This document shows, in pieces, positions 1 to 8,632 of a stretch of 64,000 bases of DNA (position 1 is its first letter; the number at the start of each line of letters is the position of its first letter). A program made the position numbers and the translations under genes. Under the pieces are notes generated by a model. The model did not search any database and was not told where the DNA came from. It saw nothing but the letters and a program-made list of their open reading frames with translations. Source of the DNA: an uncultured Enterocloster sp. (GTDB taxonomy: Bacteria > Bacillota > Clostridia > Lachnospirales > Lachnospiraceae); NCBI GenBank assembly GCA_944383785.1, contig CALWQV010000001.1, positions 40,256 through 104,255 of the forward strand, given 5' to 3'.

Positions 1-1
1 G

Positions 2-2077
2 TTTTTGGATACCAACTGCGTGATTTTCCGCAATTCTCCCAACAGCCTTCTGGCATTTTTCCCGGAGGCGCCCTCTAAGGGCAGGCTGAAGCGGAAGCTG
101 GAGGAAGCATTCGTATCGGTCCGCATTTCCATGGAGGAGGATCCCAGGCTGCGGCTTGTGCGGTTGATTGCCGGGATTATCTACCGGAGGGAAGACGAGG
201 AGGCGCGGTTTGAGGAGATGGCCGCCCTGGCCGGCCGGATCTGTACCATCCACAGCGGGGAGGCTGAGGATACGGTTTGCTTTGGAGAGGATGTGAGTGA
301 GCTGTCCAGCGGCGGCCCCGATATCAATGAGCCGGCAAAGTTTGTGAAGTGTCAGGTCCCGGATGGGGAAAGGGCCATGAATGACGAGGAACAGAAGGCC
401 GCCCTGGCCAGCCTGGGGCTGATGCTTCAGGCGGAGAACCGGGATGTTTCCGTTAACAGCGTGTTAAGGACCATTGGCGAGTATTACCATGCGGACCGGG
501 TTTATATCCTGATTCTGACTCAGAAGTGTCAGATTGTGACCATGCTCAACGAGTGGGTCGGAAAGGGCAAGGTCAGCATCCAGCAGGCGATTTCCGGAAA
601 GCGGACGGATCAGTTTCCGGTGCTGGCCCACTACCTGCGCAATCCGGTTCCCGTTCGCCTGGCGATGAGAAACGGAGAAGGAGATGAGCGGAAGCTGCCC
701 TGGCAGTATTCCATCTATCCGATGGAGAGCACGGATGACGCCCGCCAGCTTTTGTGCGTGGAGAATCCCCGCCTTCACAGAGGCAGAAGCGCCCTGCTCC
801 ATTTTTTGATTCCTTATCTTTCCGGGGAGCGGAAACGCTTTATGGCAAAGCGGGAGGGGGCTTCCGCCCTGGACCGGCTGTATGAGCTGCCGAATCTGAA
901 GGCTTACCAGGATGTGATTTATTCCATCAATTCCGATATGTATACATCCCTGGGCGTGATGGCCGTGGACATTCCGGATTTTGCCCTGGTGAAGGAGCAG
1001 CAGGGATATGAGTACGGCAGCCACTTCCTCGTAAAGATATCGGAGGTGCTGCGGGACGTATTTGGAGCGGCCCTATTATTCCGGACTCGGGAGGCGGAAT
1101 TTATCGCCTTGTGCCTGAATATGACCTACGAGGCGTTTTTTAACCGCTGCAACCGGGTACAGCAGCTGATCGGGCGCAAATACGTAGGCCGGTTCCGCAT
1201 CGGCTTAAGCTGGTCTAACCAGGTGTTTAAGGGGGATGACCAGGTGAAAAAGGCCCGCTCGATTATGCGCTGCGCCGGCTCGCCGGAATCCATGACCGGC
1301 GAAGTCCAGGCGGTGAAGGCGGGGACGGAGAATGGTCTCAACGTGGGAACCGACCAGTTTACCATCTATTTGCAGCCTAAGATCGACATGCGCACCGGGA
1401 AGCTGGCGGGGGCGGAAGCTCTGGTCAGAGTTATGGATGAGAAGGGAGGGCTTCTTCCCCATCTGCGGGTGATCGAGGCCATGGAGCAGGAGGGAACCAT
1501 CCAGGAGATGGATTATTTCGTCTTTGACAAGACGCTCCAGACTATGAGCCAGTGGAAGGAGAAGGGATATGAGCTGCCTCGGATTTCCAGCAATTTTTCG
1601 CGGATCACCCTGTTAAATCCCTCGGCTCTTGCCTCGGTGCTGGCTATATCCAGCCGCTACCCGGAGGTGCCCCAGAACCTGGTGGAGATGGAGATTACGG
1701 AGACGGCGGGGGATTTTGAGAACAATACGTTCGCAGAGCTGATCGAGAGGTTTGGGGGCTACGGCTTCCAGTTCTCGCTGGACGATTTCGGCTCCAGTTA
1801 CTCCAATATTTCCATGCTGACCAATCTGCATTTCCGTTCCATTAAGCTGGACCGGAGCATGATCCGCAATATATCGGAAAATTCCATGACCCGGATGCTG
1901 GTGCGGGATATTGTAAAGCTCTGTAACAGCAGCGGCATGGTCTGCATCGCGGAGGGAGTGGAGAACCAGGAGCAGGAGAAGGCGCTTTTGGAGAACGGCT
2001 GCGTTTACGCCCAGGGTTATTATTATGACCGGCCGATGCCTCTGAGGGAGTTTGAGCAGAAATACCTGCAGGCATAA
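2..2077 (+). CDS. GAF / degenerate GGDEF / EAL cyclic-di-GMP phosphodiesterase (5' end cut by window)
   Basis: Likely hydrolyses the second messenger cyclic di-GMP. The C-terminal EAL domain (last ~240 residues) looks intact: EALVR signature, the Asn of SSNFSR, MEITE, LDDFGSSYS, IKLDR and AEGVEN supply the usual metal- and substrate-binding residues. The preceding GGDEF-like domain (about residues 290-420) is degenerate, with RTREAEF where the GGDEF loop should be, so cyclase activity is unlikely. Residues ~140-280 resemble a GAF-type sensory region. The frame is open to the window edge; a TTG at 5 could start it but no ribosome-binding site can be seen, so the gene probably begins outside. 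It lies 18 bases before the CheB/CheR fusion and is probably co-transcribed with it. PDE function is inferred from motifs. Confidence 0.85.
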   Translation, partial: FLDTNCVIFRNSPNSLLAFFPEAPSKGRLKRKLEEAFVSVRISMEEDPRLRLVRLIAGIIYRREDEEARFEEMAALAGRICTIHSGEAEDTVCFGEDVSELSSGGPDINEPAKFVKCQVPDGERAMNDEEQKAALASLGLMLQAENRDVSVNSVLRTIGEYYHADRVYILILTQKCQIVTMLNEWVGKGKVSIQQAISGKRTDQFPVLAHYLRNPVPVRLAMRNGEGDERKLPWQYSIYPMESTDDARQLLCVENPRLHRGRSALLHFLIPYLSGERKRFMAKREGASALDRLYELPNLKAYQDVIYSINSDMYTSLGVMAVDIPDFALVKEQQGYEYGSHFLVKISEVLRDVFGAALLFRTREAEFIALCLNMTYEAFFNRCNRVQQLIGRKYVGRFRIGLSWSNQVFKGDDQVKKARSIMRCAGSPESMTGEVQAVKAGTENGLNVGTDQFTIYLQPKIDMRTGKLAGAEALVRVMDEKGGLLPHLRVIEAMEQEGTIQEMDYFVFDKTLQTMSQWKEKGYELPRISSNFSRITLLNPSALASVLAISSRYPEVPQNLVEMEITETAGDFENNTFAELIERFGGYGFQFSLDDFGSSYSNISMLTNLHFRSIKLDRSMIRNISENSMTRMLVRDIVKLCNSSGMVCIAEGVENQEQEKALLENGCVYAQGYYYDRPMPLREFEQKYLQA

Positions 2078-2095
2078 ACGAAGGAGGACGATTTT

Positions 2096-4642
2096 ATGGA
2101 ACAAATACATCAGATGATTTCTGCGGAGATGAATTCCGCTCCTGCGGGGGAAATGTTCGTAGTGGGACTGGGAGCCTCGGCGGGGGGGCTGGAAGCCCTG
2201 CAGCAGTTCTTCTGCTTTATGCCCTCCAACAGCGGCCTCAGCTTTGTGGTGGTGCAGCATTTGGCGCCGGATTATAAGAGCCTGATGGCGGATATTTTGG
2301 GCAAATACACGGAGATGAACGTGATCCAGGCCAAGGACGGCATTACGGTGGAGCCCAATCAGGTTTACCTGATTCCCCCAAAAAAGAATATTACCTTCCA
2401 GGATGGGAAGCTCTTTTTAAAGGACTATGTGCAAGGGCTTTTAAATCATCCCATTGACATCTTTTTTAACTCTCTGGCGGAGGAAAAGCGGGAACATTCC
2501 ATTGCGGTGGTGCTTTCCGGAACCGGCTCCGACGGCACCAACGGCATCAAAGCGATTAAGGAGAAGGGCGGACTTACCATTGTCCAGAGTCCTTCCAGCG
2601 CTAAGTTTGACGGGATGCCAAAGAGCGCCATCAGCACAGGTCTGGTGGACTATGTGCTGGCGCCTCAGGATATTGCCGGGGAGATTCTGCACTACAGCAA
2701 GTATAGGACCATGATCGAGCCCCGCCAGGATGAGATCTTCACGGACGAGGAGAGCTTTACCCACATTTACGAGGTGCTAAAGCGGGTGCGGGGCATCGAT
2801 TTTACCCACTATAAGCGCAGCACGGTACTGCGGCGCATCGAGCGCCGGATGGTAGTGACCCACAGCGTCAATCTGGCAGAGTACGCCAAGATTCTGGATC
2901 ATAATCCGGAAGAGGTGAATGTGCTGGTAAAGGAAATCCTGATCGGCGTGACCAACTTTTTCCGCGATCCCGCCTACTTTGAAAAGCTGAAGTCAAAGGC
3001 CCTCTATCCCATTGTTCAGAGCGCCAATGAGAACGAGCCTATCCGAGTCTGGAGCGCCGGCTGCTCCACCGGGGAAGAGGCCTACTCCATCGCCATCCTG
3101 TTCCAGGAGATTTTAGAGGAGCTGCATCTGAAGCGGGATATTAAGATTTTTGCCACGGATATTGACGTCCAGGCTATCGAGCAGGCCGGGAAGGGCGTGT
3201 TTGCAGAAAGCATCATCGACGATGTATCCACGGAGCGTCTGGCGAAATATTTTGTGAAGCGCAGCGACCGCTACTACGTATCCAAGGAAATTCGTCGGAT
3301 GATTATTTTCGCTCCCCACAACATGCTTTCTGACCCGCCCTTTGGAAAGCTGGATCTGATCAGCTGCCGGAACGTGATGATCTATTTCCAGCCGGTTCTC
3401 CAGAGAAGCCTGTTCGCCATCTTCCATTCTGCCCTGAAAAACGGCGGCTACCTGTTTTTGGGAAAGAGCGAGACAGCCAACGAATACTCGGAGGTATTTA
3501 AGCCCTTCTGCAGCTCCGAGAAGATTTATATCCACAACAGCGCGGGCAAGGCGGAAAAGCTGTCGGCCCCGGTATTTAATATTCCCAATATCCAGCCGGT
3601 GACGCCCCATGTGTCGAATATTCAGGGCATGGAGAACCGGGAGTACGAGATGGAGACGGTGTACACCCATTTTCTGGAGCGGTATATGCCGGCTTCCCTG
3701 GTGTTAAATGAGTCCAACGAGGTGATCCACTTCTTCGGCAACTACATGGACTATGTGGCCATTGCCCCGGGCAAGGCCTCCTTCAACCTGTTTAATATTA
3801 TCAACAAGGATTTAAGCCTGGCGGCCTCCACCGCCTTAAGCCGCTGCCGGGGCAAACACACCTCGGTGACCTACTCGGATATTGCGGTGGATACATCTTC
3901 CGGCCGCAGGGTGGTGGATCTGAGCGTTCATCCCATTCCCGTTTCCGACAAGGTGGAAAGCGGCCTGGTGGCGATGCTGTTTTTGGACAGCAGGCACATC
4001 GGCGGAGAGAACGATGGGGTCCAGGAAAAGTACGACATCGACACCACTGCGGCCCGCAGGATCACGGATCTGGAGCGGGAGCTTCAGGAGTCCCAGAACG
4101 ACCTGCGCAAGACCATCGGGGAGCTGGAGACGGTGAATGAAGAGCTGCAGGCGGCTAACGAGGAACTTTTGACGGCCAACGAGGAGCTGCAGAGCTCCAA
4201 TGAGGAGCTTCAGTCCGTTAATGAGGAGCTGTACACGGTGAATACGGAGTACCAGCAGAAGGTGGACGAGCTGACCATGATGACCAATGATTTGTCCAAC
4301 TTCCTGTCTTCCACCATGATTGGCATCCTTTTTGTGGACAGCAATCTGAACATCCGTAAATTTACGGAGTATATCGGCAGGGAATTCCAGCTGATGGAAC
4401 ACGATATCGGGCGCTCCATCCAGATTTTTGCCCATAGCTTCCCCTATGAGAAGATTGTGGAGGACGCCCAGAATGTGCTGAAAAATCTGTCGCCCATCGA
4501 TCGGGAGGTGGTGGCTACCAACGGGCAGTTCTATACCTTAAGGATCGCTCCCTACCGGACCACGGAAAACAGCATCAAAGGCCTTGTGATCACCATCATC
4601 GACAGCCTGGGAACCGAGTGTACCAAGCGGGGAGACAAATAG
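2096..4642 (+). CDS. CheB-CheR fusion (methylesterase / methyltransferase) with coiled coil and PAS domain
   Basis: Single-chain protein joining both enzymes of chemoreceptor adaptation. The N-terminal CheB-type methylesterase (about residues 20-205) has GLGASAGG with the catalytic Ser, VVQHLAPD with the His and SGTGSDGT with the Asp. The CheR methyltransferase follows (about 225-500), with the SAM-binding SAGCSTGEEAYS and the SCRNVMIYF motif. A coiled coil with heptad-like NEELQ repeats (about 660-720) leads into a C-terminal PAS-like domain (about 730-830). There is no receiver domain. A strong Shine-Dalgarno (AAGGAGG) precedes the ATG, and a UUCG-capped terminator follows. Such fusions usually act in signalling systems outside classical chemotaxis; the target here is unknown. 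Its neighbour is an EAL protein and the pilus genes follow. Confidence 0.93.
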   Translation: MEQIHQMISAEMNSAPAGEMFVVGLGASAGGLEALQQFFCFMPSNSGLSFVVVQHLAPDYKSLMADILGKYTEMNVIQAKDGITVEPNQVYLIPPKKNITFQDGKLFLKDYVQGLLNHPIDIFFNSLAEEKREHSIAVVLSGTGSDGTNGIKAIKEKGGLTIVQSPSSAKFDGMPKSAISTGLVDYVLAPQDIAGEILHYSKYRTMIEPRQDEIFTDEESFTHIYEVLKRVRGIDFTHYKRSTVLRRIERRMVVTHSVNLAEYAKILDHNPEEVNVLVKEILIGVTNFFRDPAYFEKLKSKALYPIVQSANENEPIRVWSAGCSTGEEAYSIAILFQEILEELHLKRDIKIFATDIDVQAIEQAGKGVFAESIIDDVSTERLAKYFVKRSDRYYVSKEIRRMIIFAPHNMLSDPPFGKLDLISCRNVMIYFQPVLQRSLFAIFHSALKNGGYLFLGKSETANEYSEVFKPFCSSEKIYIHNSAGKAEKLSAPVFNIPNIQPVTPHVSNIQGMENREYEMETVYTHFLERYMPASLVLNESNEVIHFFGNYMDYVAIAPGKASFNLFNIINKDLSLAASTALSRCRGKHTSVTYSDIAVDTSSGRRVVDLSVHPIPVSDKVESGLVAMLFLDSRHIGGENDGVQEKYDIDTTAARRITDLERELQESQNDLRKTIGELETVNEELQAANEELLTANEELQSSNEELQSVNEELYTVNTEYQQKVDELTMMTNDLSNFLSSTMIGILFVDSNLNIRKFTEYIGREFQLMEHDIGRSIQIFAHSFPYEKIVEDAQNVLKNLSPIDREVVATNGQFYTLRIAPYRTTENSIKGLVITIIDSLGTECTKRGDK

Positions 4643-4658
4643 AAACGGAACAGTTCAG

Positions 4659-4685
4659 GAAGGCGGCTTCGGCCGCCTTCTTTTT
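4659..4685 (+). terminator. Rho-independent terminator after cheB/cheR fusion
   Basis: Nine-base stem GAAGGCGGC (4659-4667) pairs with GCCGCCTTC (4672-4680), capped by a TTCG tetraloop and followed by TTTTT. It separates the signalling pair from the pilus locus. Confidence 0.93.
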
Positions 4686-4744
4686 ATTGATTTAACGCCG
4701 GATTCATCCGATGAATTTGCTGGGAGAATTCTCAAAAAAGACGG

Positions 4745-4773
4745 TTGACAATCCGCCGAAAAATGTGCATAAT
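4745..4773 (+). promoter_or_regulatory. Vegetative-type promoter for first prepilin peptidase
   Basis: TTGACA at 4745-4750 and CATAAT at 4768-4773 with a 17-base spacer. Predicted start near 4780 gives a leader of about 100 bases before the ATG at 4882. Inferred from consensus only. Confidence 0.7.
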
Positions 4774-4881
4774 GAAAACCATCAGGCGCTTTTCCTGTGC
4801 CTTATGTCTGAAGGTTGTATCGGTTGTGATCATTTTCCCGGCTCGGGAAAGGGTTCCGCGTGGATGCGAGGAGGAAGAAGG

Positions 4882-5385
4882 ATGGGGGAGGACTATGCTG
4901 CCATCGTATGTCTTGTTTTTGTATGCTGTTGGGATTTGAAGGAAAAGCGGATTCCCAACGGGCTGCTTTTAGCCGGGGCCGGCCTGTGCCTGTTTTTTAA
5001 GGCTTCCGGACAGCCGCCAGGAGTTTTGACCGCCCTGCTTCAAGGAGGGGCCGCCCTGCTTTTGGCTTCTCCCTTGTGGCTTCTGCGGATGGCGGGGGCC
5101 GGGGATGTGAAGCTGGCCGCCCTGATTGTGGGATGGATGGGAGTGCCAAGGGGCCTGACGGGCCTGGCCCTGGGGCTGGCCTTGGGAGCGGTCTGGTCCT
5201 TAGTCAGGCTATTAAGGGGCCGGGAGCTTTTCCTGAGGCTGCGTCAGCTGGCCCTTTACGCCGCCGCCTGTCTTCGGGATGGGGTTCTTCGACCCTATCC
5301 CCGCTGGGAGGCGGACGGGGAGGCGGCGGTGATTCCTCTGGGGGCCTATCTGGCCCTTGGAACAATTTTAATTCTGTTTTTTTGA
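4882..5385 (+). CDS. Type IV prepilin peptidase, A24/TadV-CpaA-like (first copy)
   Basis: Small integral membrane aspartic peptidase of about 167 residues that would remove leader peptides from Tad-type prepilins. The two catalytic Asp contexts are present: WDLKEKRIPN near the N terminus and GAGDVKL (GxGD motif) in the middle. Several hydrophobic segments surround them. There is no N-terminal methylase domain, as in TadV/CpaA. The ATG at 4882 was chosen because AGGAGG sits 7 bases upstream; the frame is open further upstream but without support. It has its own promoter and is separated from the rest of the pilus operon by a second promoter. A second A24 peptidase lies at 12997. Confidence 0.9.
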   Translation: MGEDYAAIVCLVFVCCWDLKEKRIPNGLLLAGAGLCLFFKASGQPPGVLTALLQGGAALLLASPLWLLRMAGAGDVKLAALIVGWMGVPRGLTGLALGLALGAVWSLVRLLRGRELFLRLRQLALYAAACLRDGVLRPYPRWEADGEAAVIPLGAYLALGTILILFF

Positions 5386-5394
5386 AAAAACAGA

Positions 5395-5423
5395 TTGACT
5401 TTTTAGAGATTATAGAGCATAAT
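5395..5423 (+). promoter_or_regulatory. Vegetative-type promoter for main Tad operon
   Basis: TTGACT at 5395-5400 and CATAAT at 5418-5423, 17-base spacer, the same -10 hexamer as the promoter at 4745. It follows a short inverted repeat, CTGTTTTTT with AAAAAACAG (5374-5393), that overlaps the previous stop codon and may act as a weak terminator. Confidence 0.65.
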
Positions 5424-5435
5424 AAAAAAACATTC

Positions 5436-5532
5436 AGCCGAAAAAGTGATACACTTTGAATTGTCTATTAGATTCCTTCGGCTTTTGTCTGTTATACCGG
5501 CTCTGTTCCGGTATCTGCGCCTGTTTCAGGCG
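5436..5532 (+). promoter_or_regulatory. Hairpin-rich leader of the Tad operon
   Basis: The ~200-base untranslated leader carries four perfect short stems: AAAGTG-ATA-CACTTT (5443-5457) nested inside AGCCGAA (5436) with TTCGGCT (5477-5483) followed by TTTTG, then ATACCGG with CCGGTAT (5494-5514), then CGCCTG-TTT-CAGGCG (5518-5532). The outer AGCCGAA stem plus T-run resembles an attenuator. No known riboswitch consensus was recognised. Confidence 0.45.
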
Positions 5533-5634
5533 AATTGTTTCGATCGTTTTGTATTGTACGTATCTTGCGGCAGTCGAATTGCACCCTTGTGGGAGGGGCG
5601 TCTTGTGTCAGGAAAAATGAAGGGGAAAGTGTCT

Positions 5635-6642
5635 ATGGAACGAATTTTGGCAATCTATGATGTGGATCAGGAGTACGCCTCACGGTTCGCGGATTTTATG
5701 AACAGCCGGGAGAAGCTGCCCTTTACGGCGGTCAGCTTTACCAGCTTGGAAAAGCTTAAGGCTTACGCGAAGGAGCATGCCATTGAGATCCTTTTGATCA
5801 GCGAGGAAATGAAGGATCAGGTTTCGGATCTTGAGGCCGGGCAGGTGGTGGCCCTCTGCTCTCAGGAGGCGGTGAAGCGGGAGGAGGATGTCTCTTCCCT
5901 GTATAAGTACCAGTCCGGGGAAAGCCTGGTGCGGGAGGTGCTGGCCCGCTACTGCAGACAGCCGGCGGCGGCGGCGCTGACCCTTTTGGGAAAGGAGGCG
6001 GCGGTGATCGGGATCTACTCCCCAGTCAACCGCTGTATGAAGACCTCCCTAGCCCTGACCATGGGGCAGCTGATGGGCCGGTCGGAAAAGGTTCTCTACC
6101 TGAGCTTTGAAGAGTACTCCGGGTTTTCCAGGCTTACAGGGGAGCATTATGACCAGGATCTTTCCGATGTGATCTATCTCTACCGGCAGCAGGCCTGCAG
6201 CTGGCTTCGCCTGAAGGCGGCGGTTTATTCCTGGGGAGATCTGGACTATATTCCGCCGGTGCGCTACGGAGAGGATTTGAACCAGGCGGACCCGGAGGAG
6301 ATGGCCCGGCTGATTCGTATGCTGGCGGCGGACAGCGGTTATGAGAAGATCCTGGTGGACGTAGGGCAGATGGGAAAGGGGGCGCTGCCGATTCTGCGGA
6401 TCTGCGATGCAATTTATATGCCGGTGCGGGATGATTATATTTCAATGGCCAAGGTGGAAGAATTTGAAACCTATCTGAAGGCCGCCGGCGGGGATCGGGT
6501 TCTGGAACGCATCCGTAAGCTGAGGCTGCCTCACCAGGGCCTGCAGGTCCGGAGGGAGAACTATATGGAGCAGCTGCTCTGGGGAGAGCTGGGAGATTAC
6601 GTCCGGCGGCTTTTAAGGAAAAGCGGAACGGATGGAATTTAA
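5635..6642 (+). CDS. CpaE/TadZ-like pilus-assembly ATPase family protein
   Basis: Likely the polar localisation or assembly factor of the Tad pilus. The first ~110 residues look like an atypical receiver-like domain, followed by a ParA/MinD-type fold. The nucleotide-binding loop is deviant: IGIYSPVNRCMKTS keeps the Lys-Thr pair but not the classical KGGxGKT spacing, so ATP hydrolysis is uncertain. A later segment, ILVDVGQMG, sits where the switch or Walker B strand of this family lies. The ATG at 5635 was chosen because AAGGGGAAAG precedes it; GTG 5605 and ATG 5617 are in-frame alternatives. It is the first gene of the operon, with tadA 12 bases downstream. Family assignment rests on fold-like pattern and position. 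Confidence 0.75.
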   Translation: MERILAIYDVDQEYASRFADFMNSREKLPFTAVSFTSLEKLKAYAKEHAIEILLISEEMKDQVSDLEAGQVVALCSQEAVKREEDVSSLYKYQSGESLVREVLARYCRQPAAAALTLLGKEAAVIGIYSPVNRCMKTSLALTMGQLMGRSEKVLYLSFEEYSGFSRLTGEHYDQDLSDVIYLYRQQACSWLRLKAAVYSWGDLDYIPPVRYGEDLNQADPEEMARLIRMLAADSGYEKILVDVGQMGKGALPILRICDAIYMPVRDDYISMAKVEEFETYLKAAGGDRVLERIRKLRLPHQGLQVRRENYMEQLLWGELGDYVRRLLRKSGTDGI

Positions 6643-6654
6643 GGAGGTGGGCCT

Positions 6655-7878
6655 TTGGAACAGGAACAATGCGCAGGGATCCGTGCCCAGCTGAGAAAGC
6701 GGATTATGGAGGAGCTGGACGAGAGGCGTCAGATTGAGGATCAGGAGCTGTTTGAGCTGATCGATCGCTCCATCCGGGATATGGGGCGGGAGAGCTTTCT
6801 TCCCTTAAAGGAGCGGCTGTGGCTGAGAAACAGCCTTTACGACAGCTTCCGCAGGCTGGACATTCTCCAGGAGCTGATCGATGATCCGGAGGTTACGGAG
6901 ATTATGGTCAATGGGGCGGGCCGGATTTTTACGGAGCGGAAGGGGAAGATCGGCCTCTGGGACCGCAGGTTTGAGAGCCCGGAGCAGCTGGAGGATATTA
7001 TCCAGCAGATGGTCAGCCGGGTCAACCGGGTGGTGAATGTGTCCAGCCCCATTGTGGATGCCAGGCTGGAGGACGGCTCCCGGGTCCATGTAGTGCTGCC
7101 GCCTATCGCCCTGGACGGGCCCGCAGTGACCATCCGCAAATTCCCCGATCCCATTACCATGGAGAAGCTTTTAAAGTACCAGGCGCTGACGGAGGAAGCC
7201 GCCGCCTTCCTAAAAAAGCTAGTGGAAGCCCGGTACAACATTTTTATCAGCGGGGGAACCAGCTCGGGAAAGACCACTTTTTTAAATGCCCTGTCCGCCT
7301 ACATCCCCAGGCGGGAACGGGTGATCACCATCGAGGACTCGGCGGAGCTGCAGATCGTCCATGTGCCTAATCTGGTGCGGCTGGAAACACGCAATGCAAA
7401 TACGGAGGGCGAGGGGGAGGTGAATATGAGCCAGCTGATCCGGGCGGCTTTGCGGATGCGCCCGAGCAGGATTATCGTAGGCGAGGTGCGGGGAAAGGAG
7501 ACGCTGGACATGCTCCAGGCTATGAACACCGGCCACGACGGTTCCCTGTCCACCGGCCACGGCAACAGCGCCCGGGATATGTTAAGCCGCCTGGAGACGA
7601 TGGTGCTGATGGCGGCTCCATTACCCCTTGATGCGATCCGTCAGCAGATCGCATCGGCGGTGGATATTATGGTTCATTTGGGGAGAATGCGGGACGGCAG
7701 CCGCAGGGTGCTGTCCATATCGGAGATCGGAGGGTATCAAGATGGCAGAGTGGAGCTTTTGGAATTGTTCAGCTATGACCGCGCCCAGGGCGTCCTCAGG
7801 AAAACCGGCAAGATCCGGAATCGGGAAAAACTTAGAGATGCAGGATATTCCCAGGAAGAAGGGAAAGAGGGAGGATAA
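6655..7878 (+). CDS. tadA: Tad pilus secretion ATPase TadA/CpaF
   Basis: Hexameric type II/IV secretion-superfamily ATPase that powers pilin export and assembly at the inner face of the membrane. Motifs in order: EIMVNG in the N-terminal domain, Walker A GGTSSGKTT (about residues 199-207), Asp box VITIEDSAE, Walker B RPSRIIVGEVRG (about 270-281) and His box NTGHDGSLSTGH. Length (407 residues) is normal for the family. The start is TTG, supported by AAGGAGGTG immediately upstream. It overlaps the start of the tadB-like gene by about 41 bases, suggesting translational coupling. Identification is secure at family level. Confidence 0.95.
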   Translation: MEQEQCAGIRAQLRKRIMEELDERRQIEDQELFELIDRSIRDMGRESFLPLKERLWLRNSLYDSFRRLDILQELIDDPEVTEIMVNGAGRIFTERKGKIGLWDRRFESPEQLEDIIQQMVSRVNRVVNVSSPIVDARLEDGSRVHVVLPPIALDGPAVTIRKFPDPITMEKLLKYQALTEEAAAFLKKLVEARYNIFISGGTSSGKTTFLNALSAYIPRRERVITIEDSAELQIVHVPNLVRLETRNANTEGEGEVNMSQLIRAALRMRPSRIIVGEVRGKETLDMLQAMNTGHDGSLSTGHGNSARDMLSRLETMVLMAAPLPLDAIRQQIASAVDIMVHLGRMRDGSRRVLSISEIGGYQDGRVELLELFSYDRAQGVLRKTGKIRNREKLRDAGYSQEEGKEGG

Positions 7879-8632
7879 GAAAAAGCGGGCCCCAGTTCAC
7901 TATGGAATCTACCGTCTTTCCATCAGGGAATGGCTGCTGTACGGGGCTGCGGGCGTGGGGCTGTGTGGATTGTGCGCCTATATTTTCTACCGCAGCGCGG
8001 CCGCCTTTCTGATTCTGCTGCCTTTTGGGATGCTCTTTCCCCTGTCCCGGCGTGAAGCCTTAAGAAAGAAGCGGTTAAGGCGGCTGAGCCTGGAGTTTAA
8101 GGACGGAATCCAGATCCTTTCCTCCTACCTGGGGGCGGGATACTCCCTGGAAAACGCCATCGCCATGAGCGCCGAGGAGCTGAGAAGCCTCTACGGACCT
8201 AAGGGGATGATCGCGACGGAATTTGAAGAGCTGGCGGAGAAAACAAGGATGAACCGGCCGGTGGAAGAAGGGCTTTTAGACCTGGGGGAGAGAAGCGGCC
8301 TGGAGGACGCTTGTAATTTCGCCCAGGTGGTGGCCGCCGCCAAGCGCAGGGGCGGGGGATTGGTGGAGCTGATCGGGCAGACCGCAGGCATTATCCGGGA
8401 TAAAATCCAGGTTCAGGAAGAAATCCATACCATGACAGCGGCCAAGGTTCTGGAGCAGCAGGTGATGAGCGCGGTGCCCTTCCTGATTGTGCTCTACATT
8501 GACCTGACTTCGCCGGGATTTTTCGATTCCATGTATGAGACGGAAGCGGGGAGGCTGGTGATGACCTGCTGCTTAGGGACATACGGAGCGGCGGTGATCC
8601 TGGCGGGGCGGATTCTGGATATTGAGATATGA
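7838..8632 (+). CDS. tadB: TadB-like inner-membrane platform protein (T2SF domain)
   Basis: Membrane platform component of the Tad export machine. A hydrophobic pair near residues 25-70 is followed by a GspF/T2SF-type cytoplasmic domain (FKDGIQILSSYLGAGYSLENA, then ERSGLEDACNFAQ and RRGGGLVELI) and two C-terminal membrane segments. At about 264 residues it is shorter than proteobacterial TadB but typical of Clostridia. The start at ATG 7838 lies inside the end of tadA; no better in-frame start exists upstream of the conserved region, although the ribosome-binding site is weak, which fits coupled translation. Its stop overlaps the next start (ATGA). Confidence 0.85.
   Translation: MQDIPRKKGKREDKKKRAPVHYGIYRLSIREWLLYGAAGVGLCGLCAYIFYRSAAAFLILLPFGMLFPLSRREALRKKRLRRLSLEFKDGIQILSSYLGAGYSLENAIAMSAEELRSLYGPKGMIATEFEELAEKTRMNRPVEEGLLDLGERSGLEDACNFAQVVAAAKRRGGGLVELIGQTAGIIRDKIQVQEEIHTMTAAKVLEQQVMSAVPFLIVLYIDLTSPGFFDSMYETEAGRLVMTCCLGTYGAAVILAGRILDIEI

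Noticed and set aside
4711-4881. 57-residue N-terminal extension of the first prepilin peptidase
   Set aside because: It spans the predicted promoter (4745-4773), and a proper ribosome-binding site marks ATG 4882.
5424-5634. Cyclic-di-GMP (GEMM) riboswitch before the Tad operon
   Set aside because: The conserved GEMM core and tetraloop/receptor sequences are not present; only generic hairpins are seen.
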